A stretch of 64,000 bases of DNA from Isochrysis galbana (Eukaryota; Haptophyta; Isochrysidales; Isochrysidaceae): assembly GCA_018136815.1 (NCBI GenBank), contig CM030931.1:233231-297230 (forward strand), given 5' to 3'. Under the pieces are notes generated by a model. That model did not search any database and was not told the DNA's origin. It saw only the letters and a program-made list of their open reading frames with translations. Of this stretch, positions 10,124 through 20,496 are shown in pieces. Numbering within the stretch: the stretch's first letter is position 1; every line of letters starts with the position of its first letter. The position numbers and the translations under genes were made by a program.

Positions 10124-12733
10124 TCATGACCAAGACGGGCGGAGAGGGGGGAAATCGTCGTTGTAGCTCACCTGCAACGGCGATGCACAAATGCCACTCG
10201 GCTGTGAAGCCGCCGTCGGCATCTCGCCGTCGGCTCTCGAAGTTTCTCTCCCTCTCCTATCTTTTTCACATAGCATGCGGCGTCCGCAGATATCACGCCG
10301 AACAAGAACAGCCAACCTGCCGACTACAGCGACCAGCATCAGCGAGAGTAATACAATGATAACGAGCGCCACGAGGGTTAGTGGCATTGCCACTCCGGTC
10401 GTCCGCCCTTGTCTGCCCAAATCCTCATCTTCAGGCATCGCAGGAGGTACCGGCGGAGATCGGGGTGCAAGGGGCCGCTGACTTGGCGGGGGCTTTTCGT
10501 CGCCCTTGTTATTGGGCCAAAGAGGCTCAGAGATGCCCCTGAACTCAATATCGTCACACGAAAATCCTGCGCGCGTGAGTAGACCGGTGGTCTCCAGCAT
10601 GGTCCCCTTCACTACGTCGAAATTGAGCACATCATCAGTGTACGATAGGGGAAGGCTCACTTCTGGATAAACGACCATGCTAAGCCCATCGACATCGACA
10701 GTTGCGCGACCTTGTGCTCGCACGTTCAGGTGCGAGCGGCCGCGCTGCGCCATTTTGCATGCTGCCGCCGTGAAGATGGTAGTCATGCAACAATCGAAAG
10801 GATCGAGCGTGGCAATGCCGAGCACGCACGGCCCCGTCTTGCCATCGCGATTGGTTCGCTCGGCGTTCCCCGGCACAGGTACGGCAGTGAGGAAGAAGGG
10901 CACGGTTCCGGCGCCTACCTCAGCCCCGGCTGGCATTGGAATTACCTCGTCTGCTAGCCTCGCCGCAAGCAAGGCGCTTCCGTTGCCTGGATAGCCGTGC
11001 CCTTGTGGTCCCCTGTGATTTGGTGCGAAGCTCCACATGCCACGCTTCGAGCGCATCCTCGCGAACGTGTTTGTGGGTGCACACGAAATCGCTCTGACAT
11101 CCAGAGGCTGGCCGAACGGCTGCACTCGAAAGAAGGCTTCGTACTCGAAATGTTCCTCAAAATAGACGTCATACTCAACTTCCCGCAGTAGCCACTGCCG
11201 CCCGAACGGGTTCTGGGCCATCACAAGCGCGCCTTTGTCGCATACATCGGCACCCTGATTGTATAGGTCGCATGGCTCGCCGGTCCGCACATTATAGCCC
11301 AGCACAAATGATTCCCGCGTCCCGAGGGCCCCGCTCAGCATGGCAGTTGGCGAGCCCTCGACGGTCACCACGCCCTGCCAGATGCGGTTGAGGTAGGGTG
11401 GCTTGTTTGTCGGTCCAAATGAGATAAGCGTCTGCTCGTGTTGTGACGCCCATCGGCCCGCCAACCTGCCGCTTGTCGCGTTGTTAAAGAGGCGAACGGT
11501 CGCCTTGAACGACGGCTGCAATGGCGAGCCGACAGCGCCGCGGCGCACGGTGAATTGGTAGAAATATGCGATCCCCACTTTCTCGGACACCTCTGAGCCG
11601 CTCTCGCATTGGGATTCCGCGTGCATTGCCGGAGTGCACAGTCGCCCGCCGAGCTCCGAGCGTGAGACAGCGTTATACCCTGACCGGCGAGGGTCATTCG
11701 CGCGTTCATTGTACCATAGCTCGACCTCAAGCGTCCCAAAATGCAACAGCTCGAGCGGGGACACTGACGAAAAACTTATGTCCGCCTCGAGCTCGTAGGT
11801 GTTCTCCGGAGTATTGGCGGAACGTAATCGGATTTGTGTAGCCCGGAAGTTATCGAGCTGCGCACCCTCAAAGGCGAGTTGCTTCCGCACGATGACGCGG
11901 AAGGGCAGGCCAAAGGTGCGCACGACCGAGATCCCGTGCACGCCCCACGTGATGGATTTTCCCGCAAGAAGCTTAAGGCCCTCCTCGCGGAACGCGTCTG
12001 AGTCAATAACGCTGAGGTACGACTCAACGTGCTGGACAGTCTGTGTATTCCCTTGGAGCTCGAGCCGGGGATATCCGATCCAGCCAAGCTCCCTTCCTTG
12101 TGGGTCAAGAAGCGTTGCATTGAAGCCGCTCAACCTCGCCCAAATTGGCCCTGCGTTGTTGATCTTCACGAACATCTCCACATTGAGCCGTGTCTCTGCA
12201 GGTTGGGCGAGAGTAATGTTGATGACAGAGAGCGTGGCTGCGTCAAGGAAGGCTTGAACGAGCATAGGCGCCAGAAGGAGAAGCAGTAGGGGGGCGCCAA
12301 ATATTATGCTGAAGAGACAGCAGGCAGAAAGACCAAGCGATGCTGAGCAAGGAGAGCCACAGAGTGAGGTCCAGCATGGATACAGAGGAGACTGAGAGCG
12401 AGATTCACAGGAAGGAAACAGATGACCCTTGGACGCACGAATGGGAATTTCTCTCGCAGAGCGAGCGGAGTCGTGCAGAGAGTTCCACAAAGGCCAGAAA
12501 CGCTCATGGTTGAAGGATGAGTGGGCATTTGAGTCCGCTTGACAAGGCAAGAGGGTTCCCTCCTTCTCTCCCATTTCCTCAGCGCACAGAGAGGTTTGAG
12601 ACGGCGAAGAATCGGGCGTGGGAGGGTAGGGAGCGTGGATGAGGCAGCCCATGTTGGAAGAGCAAGGCTGCACACGGCGAGAAAAAGCGATTGCTTCTCT
12701 GTGTGTCTCGGGAGTACTGAGGTTTGGTGGCAC
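10124..12733 (-). CDS. Membrane protein with LEA-2/DUF3712-like ectodomain
   Basis: A single 869-residue frame. A strong hydrophobic segment at about 133-162 (FGAPLLLLLLAPMLVQ) precedes an ectodomain of repeated beta-strand pattern with several N-linked sites. A second hydrophobic segment at about 783-806 is followed by a short Arg-rich tail. The stretch after the first membrane helix (TRLNVEMFVKINN, GFNATLLDPQG, AGKSITWGVHG) resembles LEA-2/WHy-type and fungal DUF3712 beta-sandwich domains. That assignment is by eye, and the function is unknown. Near the 3' end the frame passes through CTGCAG-GTGAGC at about 10168, a good splice donor, so the last 15 residues may be intronic and the real C-terminus may lie in a further exon. 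The start is uncertain because the first 110 residues lack domain character. It shares a CT/GA-rich spacer with the divergent gene at 14048. Confidence 0.65.
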   Translation of the reverse strand: MPPNLSTPETHREAIAFSRRVQPCSSNMGCLIHAPYPPTPDSSPSQTSLCAEEMGEKEGTLLPCQADSNAHSSFNHERFWPLWNSLHDSARSAREIPIRASKGHLFPSCESRSQSPLYPCWTSLCGSPCSASLGLSACCLFSIIFGAPLLLLLLAPMLVQAFLDAATLSVINITLAQPAETRLNVEMFVKINNAGPIWARLSGFNATLLDPQGRELGWIGYPRLELQGNTQTVQHVESYLSVIDSDAFREEGLKLLAGKSITWGVHGISVVRTFGLPFRVIVRKQLAFEGAQLDNFRATQIRLRSANTPENTYELEADISFSSVSPLELLHFGTLEVELWYNERANDPRRSGYNAVSRSELGGRLCTPAMHAESQCESGSEVSEKVGIAYFYQFTVRRGAVGSPLQPSFKATVRLFNNATSGRLAGRWASQHEQTLISFGPTNKPPYLNRIWQGVVTVEGSPTAMLSGALGTRESFVLGYNVRTGEPCDLYNQGADVCDKGALVMAQNPFGRQWLLREVEYDVYFEEHFEYEAFFRVQPFGQPLDVRAISCAPTNTFARMRSKRGMWSFAPNHRGPQGHGYPGNGSALLAARLADEVIPMPAGAEVGAGTVPFFLTAVPVPGNAERTNRDGKTGPCVLGIATLDPFDCCMTTIFTAAACKMAQRGRSHLNVRAQGRATVDVDGLSMVVYPEVSLPLSYTDDVLNFDVVKGTMLETTGLLTRAGFSCDDIEFRGISEPLWPNNKGDEKPPPSQRPLAPRSPPVPPAMPEDEDLGRQGRTTGVAMPLTLVALVIIVLLSLMLVAVVGRLAVLVRRDICGRRMLCEKDRRGRETSRADGEMPTAASQPSGICASPLQVSYNDDFPPLRPSWS

Positions 12734-13269
12734 AGCGAAGAGGTAGAGGCTATTATGACAGCAGTGCCACCACTAGAAGAAAGGCAGTACGACGAAACCA
12801 GCAGAGACCTCGCCCTCTTTCTATTTTGTATGATCTGTCCTTCTCCTCCCACAACGAGATCGGCGAGGAGGAAAAGGGTAGATCGGCGAGGAGGAAAATG
12901 GTACGTGCAGTTGAAGCGTGGACGGAGGGGATGGGAAGAGCCGGGAGACGGGAGACAAGAGGAGGGAGTGAGGAGATCGAGGTCGAGAGAGGGAGAGAGG
13001 GAGAGAGGGAGAGAGGGAGAGAGGGAGGGAGGGAGGGAGAGAGGGAGAGAGGGAAAGGGAGAGAGGGAGAGAGGCGGAGAGGGGGAGAGGAGAGGAACCA
13101 AGCGAGATTCCAGCCGTCGCAGGAGGCGAAATCAAGCTCGCACGCTGTGTGGTCCGCCTTGTGGAGCTCCTAATGATCCTCCGTCTCTGCCTGCGCACGC
13201 CCCCCACTCCCCACGAGAGCAGCCCACGAGAGCAGCCAAGGTGGACTGCTGCAGACCTTCCCGCCCTCT

Positions 13270-13321
<52 letters not shown>

Positions 13322-14047
13322 TCCCCCCCCCGCTCTCTCTCCTCCTCTCACCCTCGCCCTTTCATACAATATTTCTCTCCTTCTCTCCTTCTCCTGCTCT
13401 TTTGCTGTGCTTCCTCTGCGCCTTCTTCTTCTTCTCTTGCTCACTCTCTTATCTCCCCCTCTTCTTCCCTCCCCCCCCCCGTCTCTTTCAACTCTCTCCT
13501 TTCCTTTGATTTCTCTTAATATATACCCCACACATCTTGTGCAGCGAGTCTTCTTCTTCCTTTCTTTTCCCCGGCTTTTTCTTCTTTCCCTCTCATCTCC
13601 TCTTCTCAATAATTCCTCAGCTCGCTCGCGGTAAGGAAGAGAAGTTATTAGTGTATACGGCATCTAGCTATATGTTTCTATTAGCACTCCTTTCCAAAGA
13701 CGCACAACTCCCAAGATTCGTAGTTTTTAAGTATTTCTCTCTAGAATATATGCATCTTGTGGCAGTAATACTACGAATCCTGCAGAGTAGCTCTCTCTCT
13801 CTCCTCCCCCCACGCGGCACTAAAGTAGCCCCCCCCTCCCTCTTTCTCTTCTATTTACTACTAGTAGAAGTGTCCATCTTCCCGCCATTCGCGTCGAGGT
13901 CCATCTCTCTCTCATTTTCTACCTTCCTCTCTACCTCTCTCCCCTGCTGGTGCCCTCGACCCGATCGCCTCTCTTTTCCCGCCCTCTTCCTCTCCGTGGC
14001 CTCAGTTCATCCTCTCACTCACTCTCTCCACCTTTCCACTCTGCTGT
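12734..14047. promoter_or_regulatory. Divergent promoter region with strand-switching GA/CT tracts
   Basis: Next to the minus-strand gene the plus strand is GA-rich (about 12975-13090, so CT on the sense strand). Next to the plus-strand gene it is CT-rich (13263-13320 and further blocks to 13990). CT is therefore on the sense strand for both divergent genes. No TATA box is obvious. The serine/leucine- and arginine/glutamate-repeat frames here are microsatellite artefacts. Confidence 0.5.
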
Positions 14048-16165
14048 ATGGAGCCGGCGCCTGCTTCGGAAGCGACGGTGGCCGCGGCCTACGTCCCATT
14101 CCCCCTGTCTGACGAGATGTACGCCAGTGTCATCCGAGCGCCGAAAGTGTGGGGCTATCCACTCCGACGTTCGACTCTGGGATGCGAAAACTTTGGCTGT
14201 ATATACGTGCTTGAAGGCGAATCAGCCGCCGAAGAGCGGAGCAAAGCAAGGGATCCGAAGGCACATCTGCTCGTGGATGGGCGGACCCAGCTCCTGCGCA
14301 GCACGCCACCACGCGCAGACTCACACCTGCAATCGCGGCTGTGTCGACCCATCACTCTCTTCCAGCGCGCGATGGCATCGGCTAAGGCCGATGTCGATGA
14401 AGTGAACTCTGCGGCTAGCAAGTGCACTTCCGGGCAACTTTTGGGAAAATGGTCAACGCTCGATGCGAGAGAGCGCGCTGGCTACCAGGCGTCAGCGCAA
14501 CAATTTAATACGAGGCTGATTCAGAAGCTACTTAGTGCCAACCCACTCACGATATGTACCCGGCAGGTGATGTGGTTGCAAACACACTGCGAAAATGAGC
14601 ATTTTGCGACCCGGTCTAGCGCGACAATTGACATCCCGTCTGCACCTTTGTGCCACCGAGAATCTGTTGGTAGTGAGGATCAGATTCCTGATGAGCGGGT
14701 GCTAATTCACGTTCTCGGTGAGACGGCCTTTCAATGCCTTGCCATCCCTCCATTGCCAATATACAAGCTGCCTGATTCAGTCACTTGCACTCAGAGCTCG
14801 ACAATAGCTACATGTTCCAGGATCATAGTGGAGGAACTGCAAACGAATGGTGACGGTCGAGCAACAAGGCTCGTGCTCAGCTGCCGGCCTCCTCAACGGG
14901 CACCCAATGGTCAGCAATACTACCCTGTGGAACACACAGCCCATTCGGACGCGTCGAGCGTTGTAGTAGTTGACCCGCCAAGTCCTACTATGTTTGGGGT
15001 GAACCTGCAAAAACTTGATAGTTTTGTAGGCAACAATTGCTCAAACATCTCGAACGTACGATCATGCAACGCCTCCTTCCCATCCGTAGCAAGGAGTAAT
15101 CATGACAGAGAGAGATGCGCAAAACGCCGGCTAGTGGCAAGACCTCACCAAACGCAAGACCATGTGCCACACCGAGGCGTGACATTTCAGCCCCGTACGA
15201 TCTCATCAATCAGCACGCAAACGGATGCTGCATTGGGAGCCGTCGGGGCGGGTGCGTCCCCCTCAGTGCTGGCAGTTCCGATCACGACCGAATATGTCAA
15301 CTTTCCATCTGTGGCTGGGTTTGCGTCATGCGTATCGGCCGACCCAAGCGATGACCTAGCATCATACAAAATGCATGATCTCCAAGAGTGTCCGCATGGA
15401 AATGTAGGGATGGAGAGCCGTGCCGCAATGGCACCGCTGTATCGAGCCGCTCATGTTGTAGGCACACCCAAACCATTGGCGTGCAACAACATAAATTGCT
15501 ATACTCAACCCATACAATGGGACGTATGTAGCTCGCCGCGTCGCAGTATGCCCGCGAGCTTGGGTATCCAAGATCATGTGGCGTTCCCTGAAAGAACGGA
15601 GTCATCCTTTTTGAGCTTTGATGCGGAAAGGTACACTGATCCAATCTCCCATGACCACTTTGGCGAGCGAGAGCACAATGTGCCCTGGAACTTTGCTCAC
15701 AGTGAGCCTCTGATGTTTTGCTCGGCGCCGTACGGTGGCGAATTTGTCGATAGAGCGGTGTCTTGGGATGACAACGAGCTGCCGCAAGCTAGCTTGCCTG
15801 AACTTTCAGTTGTACGCGGCTCAGAGACTCGCGCTATGGGAATTTACTCTGTGCCCTCGAACGAGGACACATCCACGGATGCTGCCCAAAAGGAATGGGC
15901 GGCGGAAATTCCGTTGTACACAGGTTCTAGCGCCGATGTACATGCTTATGGTGGCTCTCCTATGGAATTTGCGGAGTGCAACGGCAACTATAGCGATAAA
16001 ACTATTCGAACCGCTGTGAACATCATGCTCGATCTGTCAACAGATTCCTTCCCATCACAAGAGCAAAGCGTTGTGCAAGAGCTGAGGCAAAGGGCGGCTG
16101 CTGTGCTTGAGGAAGTGACTACAAATCTTGAGGAATTAGAGGCGGCAGGGTCCTATCCTGAGTGA
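14048..16165 (+). CDS. Unknown protein with weak HMG-box-like segment
   Basis: An uninterrupted 705-residue frame from ATG 14048. Residues about 98-152 (start RPITLFQRAM, later GKWSTLDARERAGYQASA) have the spacing of an HMG box: a proline-led first helix, then K-W-x-x-L-x-x-x-E-R-x-x-Y. The match is weak and the first helix is atypical. The rest is low in recognisable structure, rich in Ser/Asp/Pro, with many cysteines and histidines but no ordered zinc-finger spacing. The C-terminal 60 residues look helical (SVVQELRQRAAAVLEEVTTN). Codon use is less GC-rich at third positions than in the flanking genes, which may mean different origin or weak constraint. No function is assigned. Confidence 0.6.
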   Translation: MEPAPASEATVAAAYVPFPLSDEMYASVIRAPKVWGYPLRRSTLGCENFGCIYVLEGESAAEERSKARDPKAHLLVDGRTQLLRSTPPRADSHLQSRLCRPITLFQRAMASAKADVDEVNSAASKCTSGQLLGKWSTLDARERAGYQASAQQFNTRLIQKLLSANPLTICTRQVMWLQTHCENEHFATRSSATIDIPSAPLCHRESVGSEDQIPDERVLIHVLGETAFQCLAIPPLPIYKLPDSVTCTQSSTIATCSRIIVEELQTNGDGRATRLVLSCRPPQRAPNGQQYYPVEHTAHSDASSVVVVDPPSPTMFGVNLQKLDSFVGNNCSNISNVRSCNASFPSVARSNHDRERCAKRRLVARPHQTQDHVPHRGVTFQPRTISSISTQTDAALGAVGAGASPSVLAVPITTEYVNFPSVAGFASCVSADPSDDLASYKMHDLQECPHGNVGMESRAAMAPLYRAAHVVGTPKPLACNNINCYTQPIQWDVCSSPRRSMPASLGIQDHVAFPERTESSFLSFDAERYTDPISHDHFGEREHNVPWNFAHSEPLMFCSAPYGGEFVDRAVSWDDNELPQASLPELSVVRGSETRAMGIYSVPSNEDTSTDAAQKEWAAEIPLYTGSSADVHAYGGSPMEFAECNGNYSDKTIRTAVNIMLDLSTDSFPSQEQSVVQELRQRAAAVLEEVTTNLEELEAAGSYPE

Positions 16166-16202
16166 GCCGGGCCGTAGAAAGAAGAATTAGGTGCAACCTA
16201 CA

Positions 16203-16231
16203 TACACCTAAACCTAAACCTAAACCTAAGG
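16203..16231 (+). repeat. Telomere-like (CCTAAA)n tract
   Basis: Just downstream of the 14048 gene lies ACACCTAAACCTAAACCTAA continuing to CCTAAGG, about four CCTAAA units. The reverse complement reads TTTAGG, one G short of the plant/algal TTTAGGG repeat. It is an interstitial remnant or chance repeat. Confidence 0.6.
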
Positions 16232-16916
16232 TGCCTTTTTTGCTTTGGGCTGGCACCCCTTCATTTTGGTATGAATGAAAGTATACCATTACCGTTGAAG
16301 CGTGGTCCTTCCCCTCGCAGAACCCCCCATTTCCCTTCCCCGCTCCTCCCTCCGCCCCCCCCGCTTCCCCCGCACCCCCCCCCCTCCTCGTCCGCTCCCA
16401 CCTCCCGCGAGCCGCGAGTTGGAGTTGGCTGGGAAGAAGGTGAATCCAATTCGGAGTTGCCTTTTTTATCACGGTCCCCGCGCTCATTTTGGTATAAAAG
16501 TGGCTTTGCTCTTTGCACCTCAACTTTGACGGTCGGAGGGGTAGCGGCCACTTGCCATTTAGAAGGTAGAAGTTGCAGCCTGAAGTTCAGATTTTCACCC
16601 CAGGCCCCTCCAGGGATGAGCGGTCGTTTGCCTTCATTTGGTACCCCTCGTGGACAGCCAGATTGGCGCTGAAGGGATGAAGGCATTCGCCAAGTTGCTC
16701 GTTGCTTACCGTTAGGGGACGGGACAAAATTCTATGGGAGAGCCCCTATACCGGTAGAACCACGAAATGGGTGAAACACGAAACACCCGCACTACGCACT
16801 ACTACCCGCTATACGACGCAAAGAGCGCGTCACGCACGATGGGGACCGGCCTCCTTCACTGGTCGGCGCACGTTAAAGCCCTACAAGCAAAATGGGTACT
16901 AAACTAACATAACGCA
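16232..16916. other. Spacer with conserved GGGGTACC-type block
   Basis: No gene. Around 16622-16655 it carries, in reverse orientation, the block ACGAGGGGTACCAAATGAAG plus GCAAACGACC, which also occurs three times at 27.9-28.6 kb. Two copies of CATTTTGGTAT (near 16263 and 16483) hint at a further local repeat. Confidence 0.5.
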
Positions 16917-17245
16917 ACTACTTTTATAAGTAGGAGGCCAATGGGGGCCTCGCGCCCCCCTCTCTCCATCGCAGACACCCCCTGGGTGGGCCTGCACAAC
17001 CAACCTCAGCCCCTGCCTGCTCGCAGGGGCTGAGCTAACATCAATCTGGCCCAGACCTTCGCCGAGCGCGCGCCGCGCGCCGCACGCACTCGCCTGCACT
17101 GGCCCTCGCTCGTACTGACCCCCCCCTCACCACTGAGCCACAGACCACCGAGGCCGCCAGCCGCCAGGAGGGCACCCAGGGCCAGCGAGGCGAGCGAGGG
17201 AGAGGCAGGAGAGGCCAGGGGCACTGCCCCAGCCTCCACTGCCCG
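16917..17245 (+). repeat. Hairpin-led element, family B, copy at 16.9 kb
   Basis: Hairpin CTACTTTTATAAGTAG (16918-16933; six paired bases, loop TTAT), then ATGGGGGCC at 16941 and a body matching the copy at 8125 (GCAGACACC, GGGTGGGCCTGCACAA, GCAGGGGCTGAGCTAACATC). It ends in the shared block around CCAGCGAGGGAGAGGC... GGGGCACTGCCCCAGCC. Confidence 0.75.
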
Positions 17246-18167
17246 TTCGATCAAGCCGGCAGCTGACGCGGTCGTAGAGAGACCGTTGATTGCTGTTTGC
17301 GGGAAGATGTCTGAAAGGTCATAGTAAGAATCGGGTCTGACAGTGTCTGCCATCGAGCATGATGATTTGCGAGTTGTCGTGTTGGTAGTCTTGGTCTTCT
17401 TCTTGTTCCTCCCCTCCTTGGGGGGTTGCCTGCGTGTGCCCGTGGGGCGGGGGTCTCTTGATCAGTCTTTCGAGCTTTCGAGCGCTTGGTGAGTCGTCGT
17501 GCATGGGATGGGGCCCCTATCGGCTCTCTCCGTTTCATGGGTTGGTAAGGCATACGATTCTTGGTGCCTTGTTGTTGTCGTATGTTGGTGTGTTGCTGGT
17601 TGTGGAGGTCGCGGCCGCTGTCGCGGCCTTTGTGTCTCCTTGAGTGCGCATGGGATGTGCGTGGCTTGGTCGGTGTAGTCTCGTGCTGTCTCTCGGGCTT
17701 CAGCTGACCCCAGTGTGGGCCTCATTGGTTCGTGTTGCTGAGTCTTGCAGCTGGTGCTGCAGGATTCAGCTGCTGTTGTGATGGTGGTCTTGCCGACCGG
17801 CCGGGTCCGCGCCTCGTGCTGGCGCACGAGGTCGGTGCCGCGGCGTTGTAGGGGCCCAGCCCGGAGGCTTTCCCTATGGGAAGATGGGCCCTGAGGCTCC
17901 TTTTGTTCTTGCTTCCTGATGGGGTGTCTGTGTTGGTGGATGTAGTGTGTTCGTGTGGGGGTTGGTTCTGTGTTCTGTGTTGTGCTTGGCTCTGTGCGCG
18001 TGGCGAGGTGCGGCTCGCGGCCACCTGGGCGGGCGAGAGCTCTGGGAGAGGATGGTGCGGATGCGTGACGTCGGCCATCACTTGATCTGCCGGCGCGGTG
18101 GAGTGGGCGAAGAGAGAGGAGGGGAGCGTGGCGCGCGCTCCATGACCCTATCGTTATAACGATAGTT
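17246..18167 (-). repeat. Unclassified region ending in a hairpin-led element head (minus strand)
   Basis: The minus-strand head lies at 18148-18167, a perfect palindrome ACTATCGTTATAACGATAGT, followed by GGTCATGGAGCGCGCG (ATG at 18143). The frame M-E-R-A-P-R-S-P-P ends after about 21 codons. The 0.9 kb downstream on the minus strand has open but low-complexity frames rich in Thr/Pro/Arg/His. They may be remnants of the element's coding part, but nothing is recognisable. Confidence 0.55.
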
Positions 18168-18390
18168 GAGGGGGGCAGGGGAAGAGGTGAAGGGAGGGGA
18201 GATAAGGGCGTTGCTAGCAGTGAAGGGGAGTCCCTTAATTTGTAGGTGTGTAGCCCAGAATCTTCAGATGTGTATGTTTATTTTCGGTTCTATGTCTGCT
18301 ATACACTCACGCTTCTGCTCATTGGCTCTCGCGGGATGCTCTGGCGCCCCAATGCACACATTGCGTTAACACTCATTACATTACACATTA
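18168..18390. other. Spacer 3' of the zinc-ribbon gene
   Basis: Contains GTAGCCCAGAATCTTCAGA, nearly repeated at about 28846 as GTAGCCCGGAATCTTCAGA. No gene seen. Confidence 0.4.
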
Positions 18391-18684
18391 CCGTATGAAG
18401 CCGAAGACTCCCTACATGCGGCCGGTGCCTCATGGGCTTCACAAGCTAAAAGTAGAACTTTCAAGAGCAAATAGGGTGTGAATTCGCAATGCTCACAGCT
18501 CTCGTCGGGCTTTTCAGAGACAAAGTGGTAGAAACGGCCGCACGTGGGGCAATTCTGGCCATGCTTGACTTTTCTCGCTTGAGGCAGGGCGCGAGCATCG
18601 AGAAATGTACGGGCATCTGCACCATAGCAATAGGCGATGAAACCCAAGTTGTCAGGATTACGATCCAGCTCTTTTGTACGCCTT
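18391..18684 (-). pseudogene. Tandem duplicate of the 3' end of the zinc-ribbon gene
   Basis: This block repeats 18701-18994 at a spacing of 310 bp with about 95% identity by eye. It encodes the same zinc-ribbon core (CPTCGRFYHF ... CEHCEF) and the same C-terminus but lacks the first 100 residues. Without its own 5' part it is probably a non-functional partial duplicate, unless it serves as an alternative last exon. Confidence 0.7.
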
Positions 18685-19281
18685 AGCACTCATTACATTA
18701 CCGTATGAAGCCGACGACTCCCCACATGCGGCCGGTGCCTCATGGGCTTCACAAGTTAAAAGTAGAACTTTTGACAGCAAATAGTATGTGAATTCGCAGT
18801 GCTCGCAGCTCTCGTCGGGCTTTTCAGAGACAAAGTGGTAGAAACGGCCGCACGTGGGGCAATTCTGGCCATGCTTGACTTTTCTCGTTTGAGGCAGGGC
18901 CCGAGCATCGAGAAATGTACGGCCATCTGCACCATAGCAGTAGGCGATGAAACCCAACTTGTCAGGATTACGATCCAGCTCTTTTGCACGCCTGTAGTCA
19001 ACGGGATCTCCCATATCCAAGACGGTGATGCTGCGCGCAAGACCATCCACATCTTCCTCGTAGAAACGCCGCTCTCGAAGGCTGTGTTTTGGAAACGATC
19101 CATGTTGAATGTCTGGCCTGCCATGCCGGCCTGTCTTGACATACATATCGGAGTGGCGGACACCATCCTTATGCCGACGGTCGATTTCGCGGCGTAGATC
19201 ATTGTGATTCATTGGACGCGCCCACGCAACTTGTCCAGCTTGCCCATGGGGGTGTGCTGACTTTGCACTATCATTGGACAT
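18658..19281 (-). CDS. Small zinc-ribbon protein of unknown function
   Basis: From ATG at 19279-19281 the frame encodes about 207 residues. The upstream CTCCCTGTTGCAG ending at about 19294 looks like a splice acceptor, so a 5' exon may be missing. The C-terminal half holds CPTCGRFYHFVSEKPDESC followed by EHCEF: two C-x2-C pairs 16 residues apart, a plausible zinc ribbon. The middle contains an acidic-aromatic stretch, LGFIAYCYGADGRTF. It matches no family I can name. Nucleotide conservation between the two tandem copies extends into the 3' flank, so the duplication is recent. The last codons (MSAKAYKRAGS) are read from the duplicated unit junction, showing the stop was supplied by the duplication. 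Confidence 0.55.
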   Translation of the reverse strand: MSNDSAKSAHPHGQAGQVAWARPMNHNDLRREIDRRHKDGVRHSDMYVKTGRHGRPDIQHGSFPKHSLRERRFYEEDVDGLARSITVLDMGDPVDYRRAKELDRNPDKLGFIAYCYGADGRTFLDARALPQTRKVKHGQNCPTCGRFYHFVSEKPDESCEHCEFTYYLLSKVLLLTCEAHEAPAACGESSASYGNVMSAKAYKRAGS

Positions 19282-19319
19282 GGCAACCAGTTCCTGCAAC
19301 AGGGAGCACACAAAAAGTC

Positions 19320-19886
19320 AGGTGAGGGCGTCGCATACAGCTCAGAGCAACGCAGCAGATAGGGTGCAGTCAGGAGCACAAGCCCACCATCCTACCCGCA
19401 CTCCGCTACCCACGCCAAGCGCTTCACGCAGCTCCTATCGCGCCGCGTCCCCCGTCAGCAAACAAGAAGAAGTGTCGCGTAGCTTTCCACAGAGCCTTGG
19501 AGGGGTCGCGTGTTTGTGGGACAGCAGTCATAAAGGCTGCCAGGCAGAAACACAGCACGCATTCGCGCGAGTCTCATCTTGCCCATCCTCAGAAGACTCA
19601 ACACTTTTCTTGCATAAATCACTTGCGCGCCACATGGCAAACAAAAACAACCGTGCAGGAGTTGCGTATTTGTGGGGCATTGGTTGAACGTCCATTGAGT
19701 AGCTAAGGCACGCAGCGCCACAGTCGGCTTCGACCACAACGGCTCGCACCTGCAGCGCTTGGAAGACGGTGATGGGGACGCTCTTTCTCTGTCTCTCTGT
19801 CTCTTCTTCGTCTCTCTGTCTTCTCTCGGTCGTCTCGCTGTCGACTCTCTCGGTCTTCCTCTCTCTCTCCTTCTCTCTTCTCTGTC
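19320..19886. other. Spacer 5' of the zinc-ribbon gene
   Basis: No supported gene. Contains a loosely repeated TTTGTGGG block (19513 and 19670). Confidence 0.35.
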
Positions 19887-20078
<192 letters not shown>

Positions 20079-20496
20079 ACACGAAAAGACACGGTACGAA
20101 CATGTCGCGGGACACACCGTTATGTTCGTTCTCTAACGGTCTCGGGCTGCTCGTGTCTCTTGCAGATTCCATGACGATGGAAGGAAGGAATAGAGCGGGA
20201 ATAGCAAGACCACTAGATTAGAACTCTTTACTTGTATCTCCTAAGAGGCGGCTGGAGGCACCTTCAAAAGGCAAAAGGTGCTTCGAGGACCTTTTTGATC
20301 CCTAGCATATTGGCGGCCCCTTGGAGCCTGGAGGACACCAAGATTGAGCTGGAGCCTTGCCGTTGCAGTTTACAACTCTCATCAAGATGAGACGTTTAGG
20401 GGGCATTTCTTGATGCTCAGTAATCAAAGCCACACAAAGGTGTTTGTTTCATACACATACACACCACATGAACTGCTAAAAATAAAATAAAATAAT

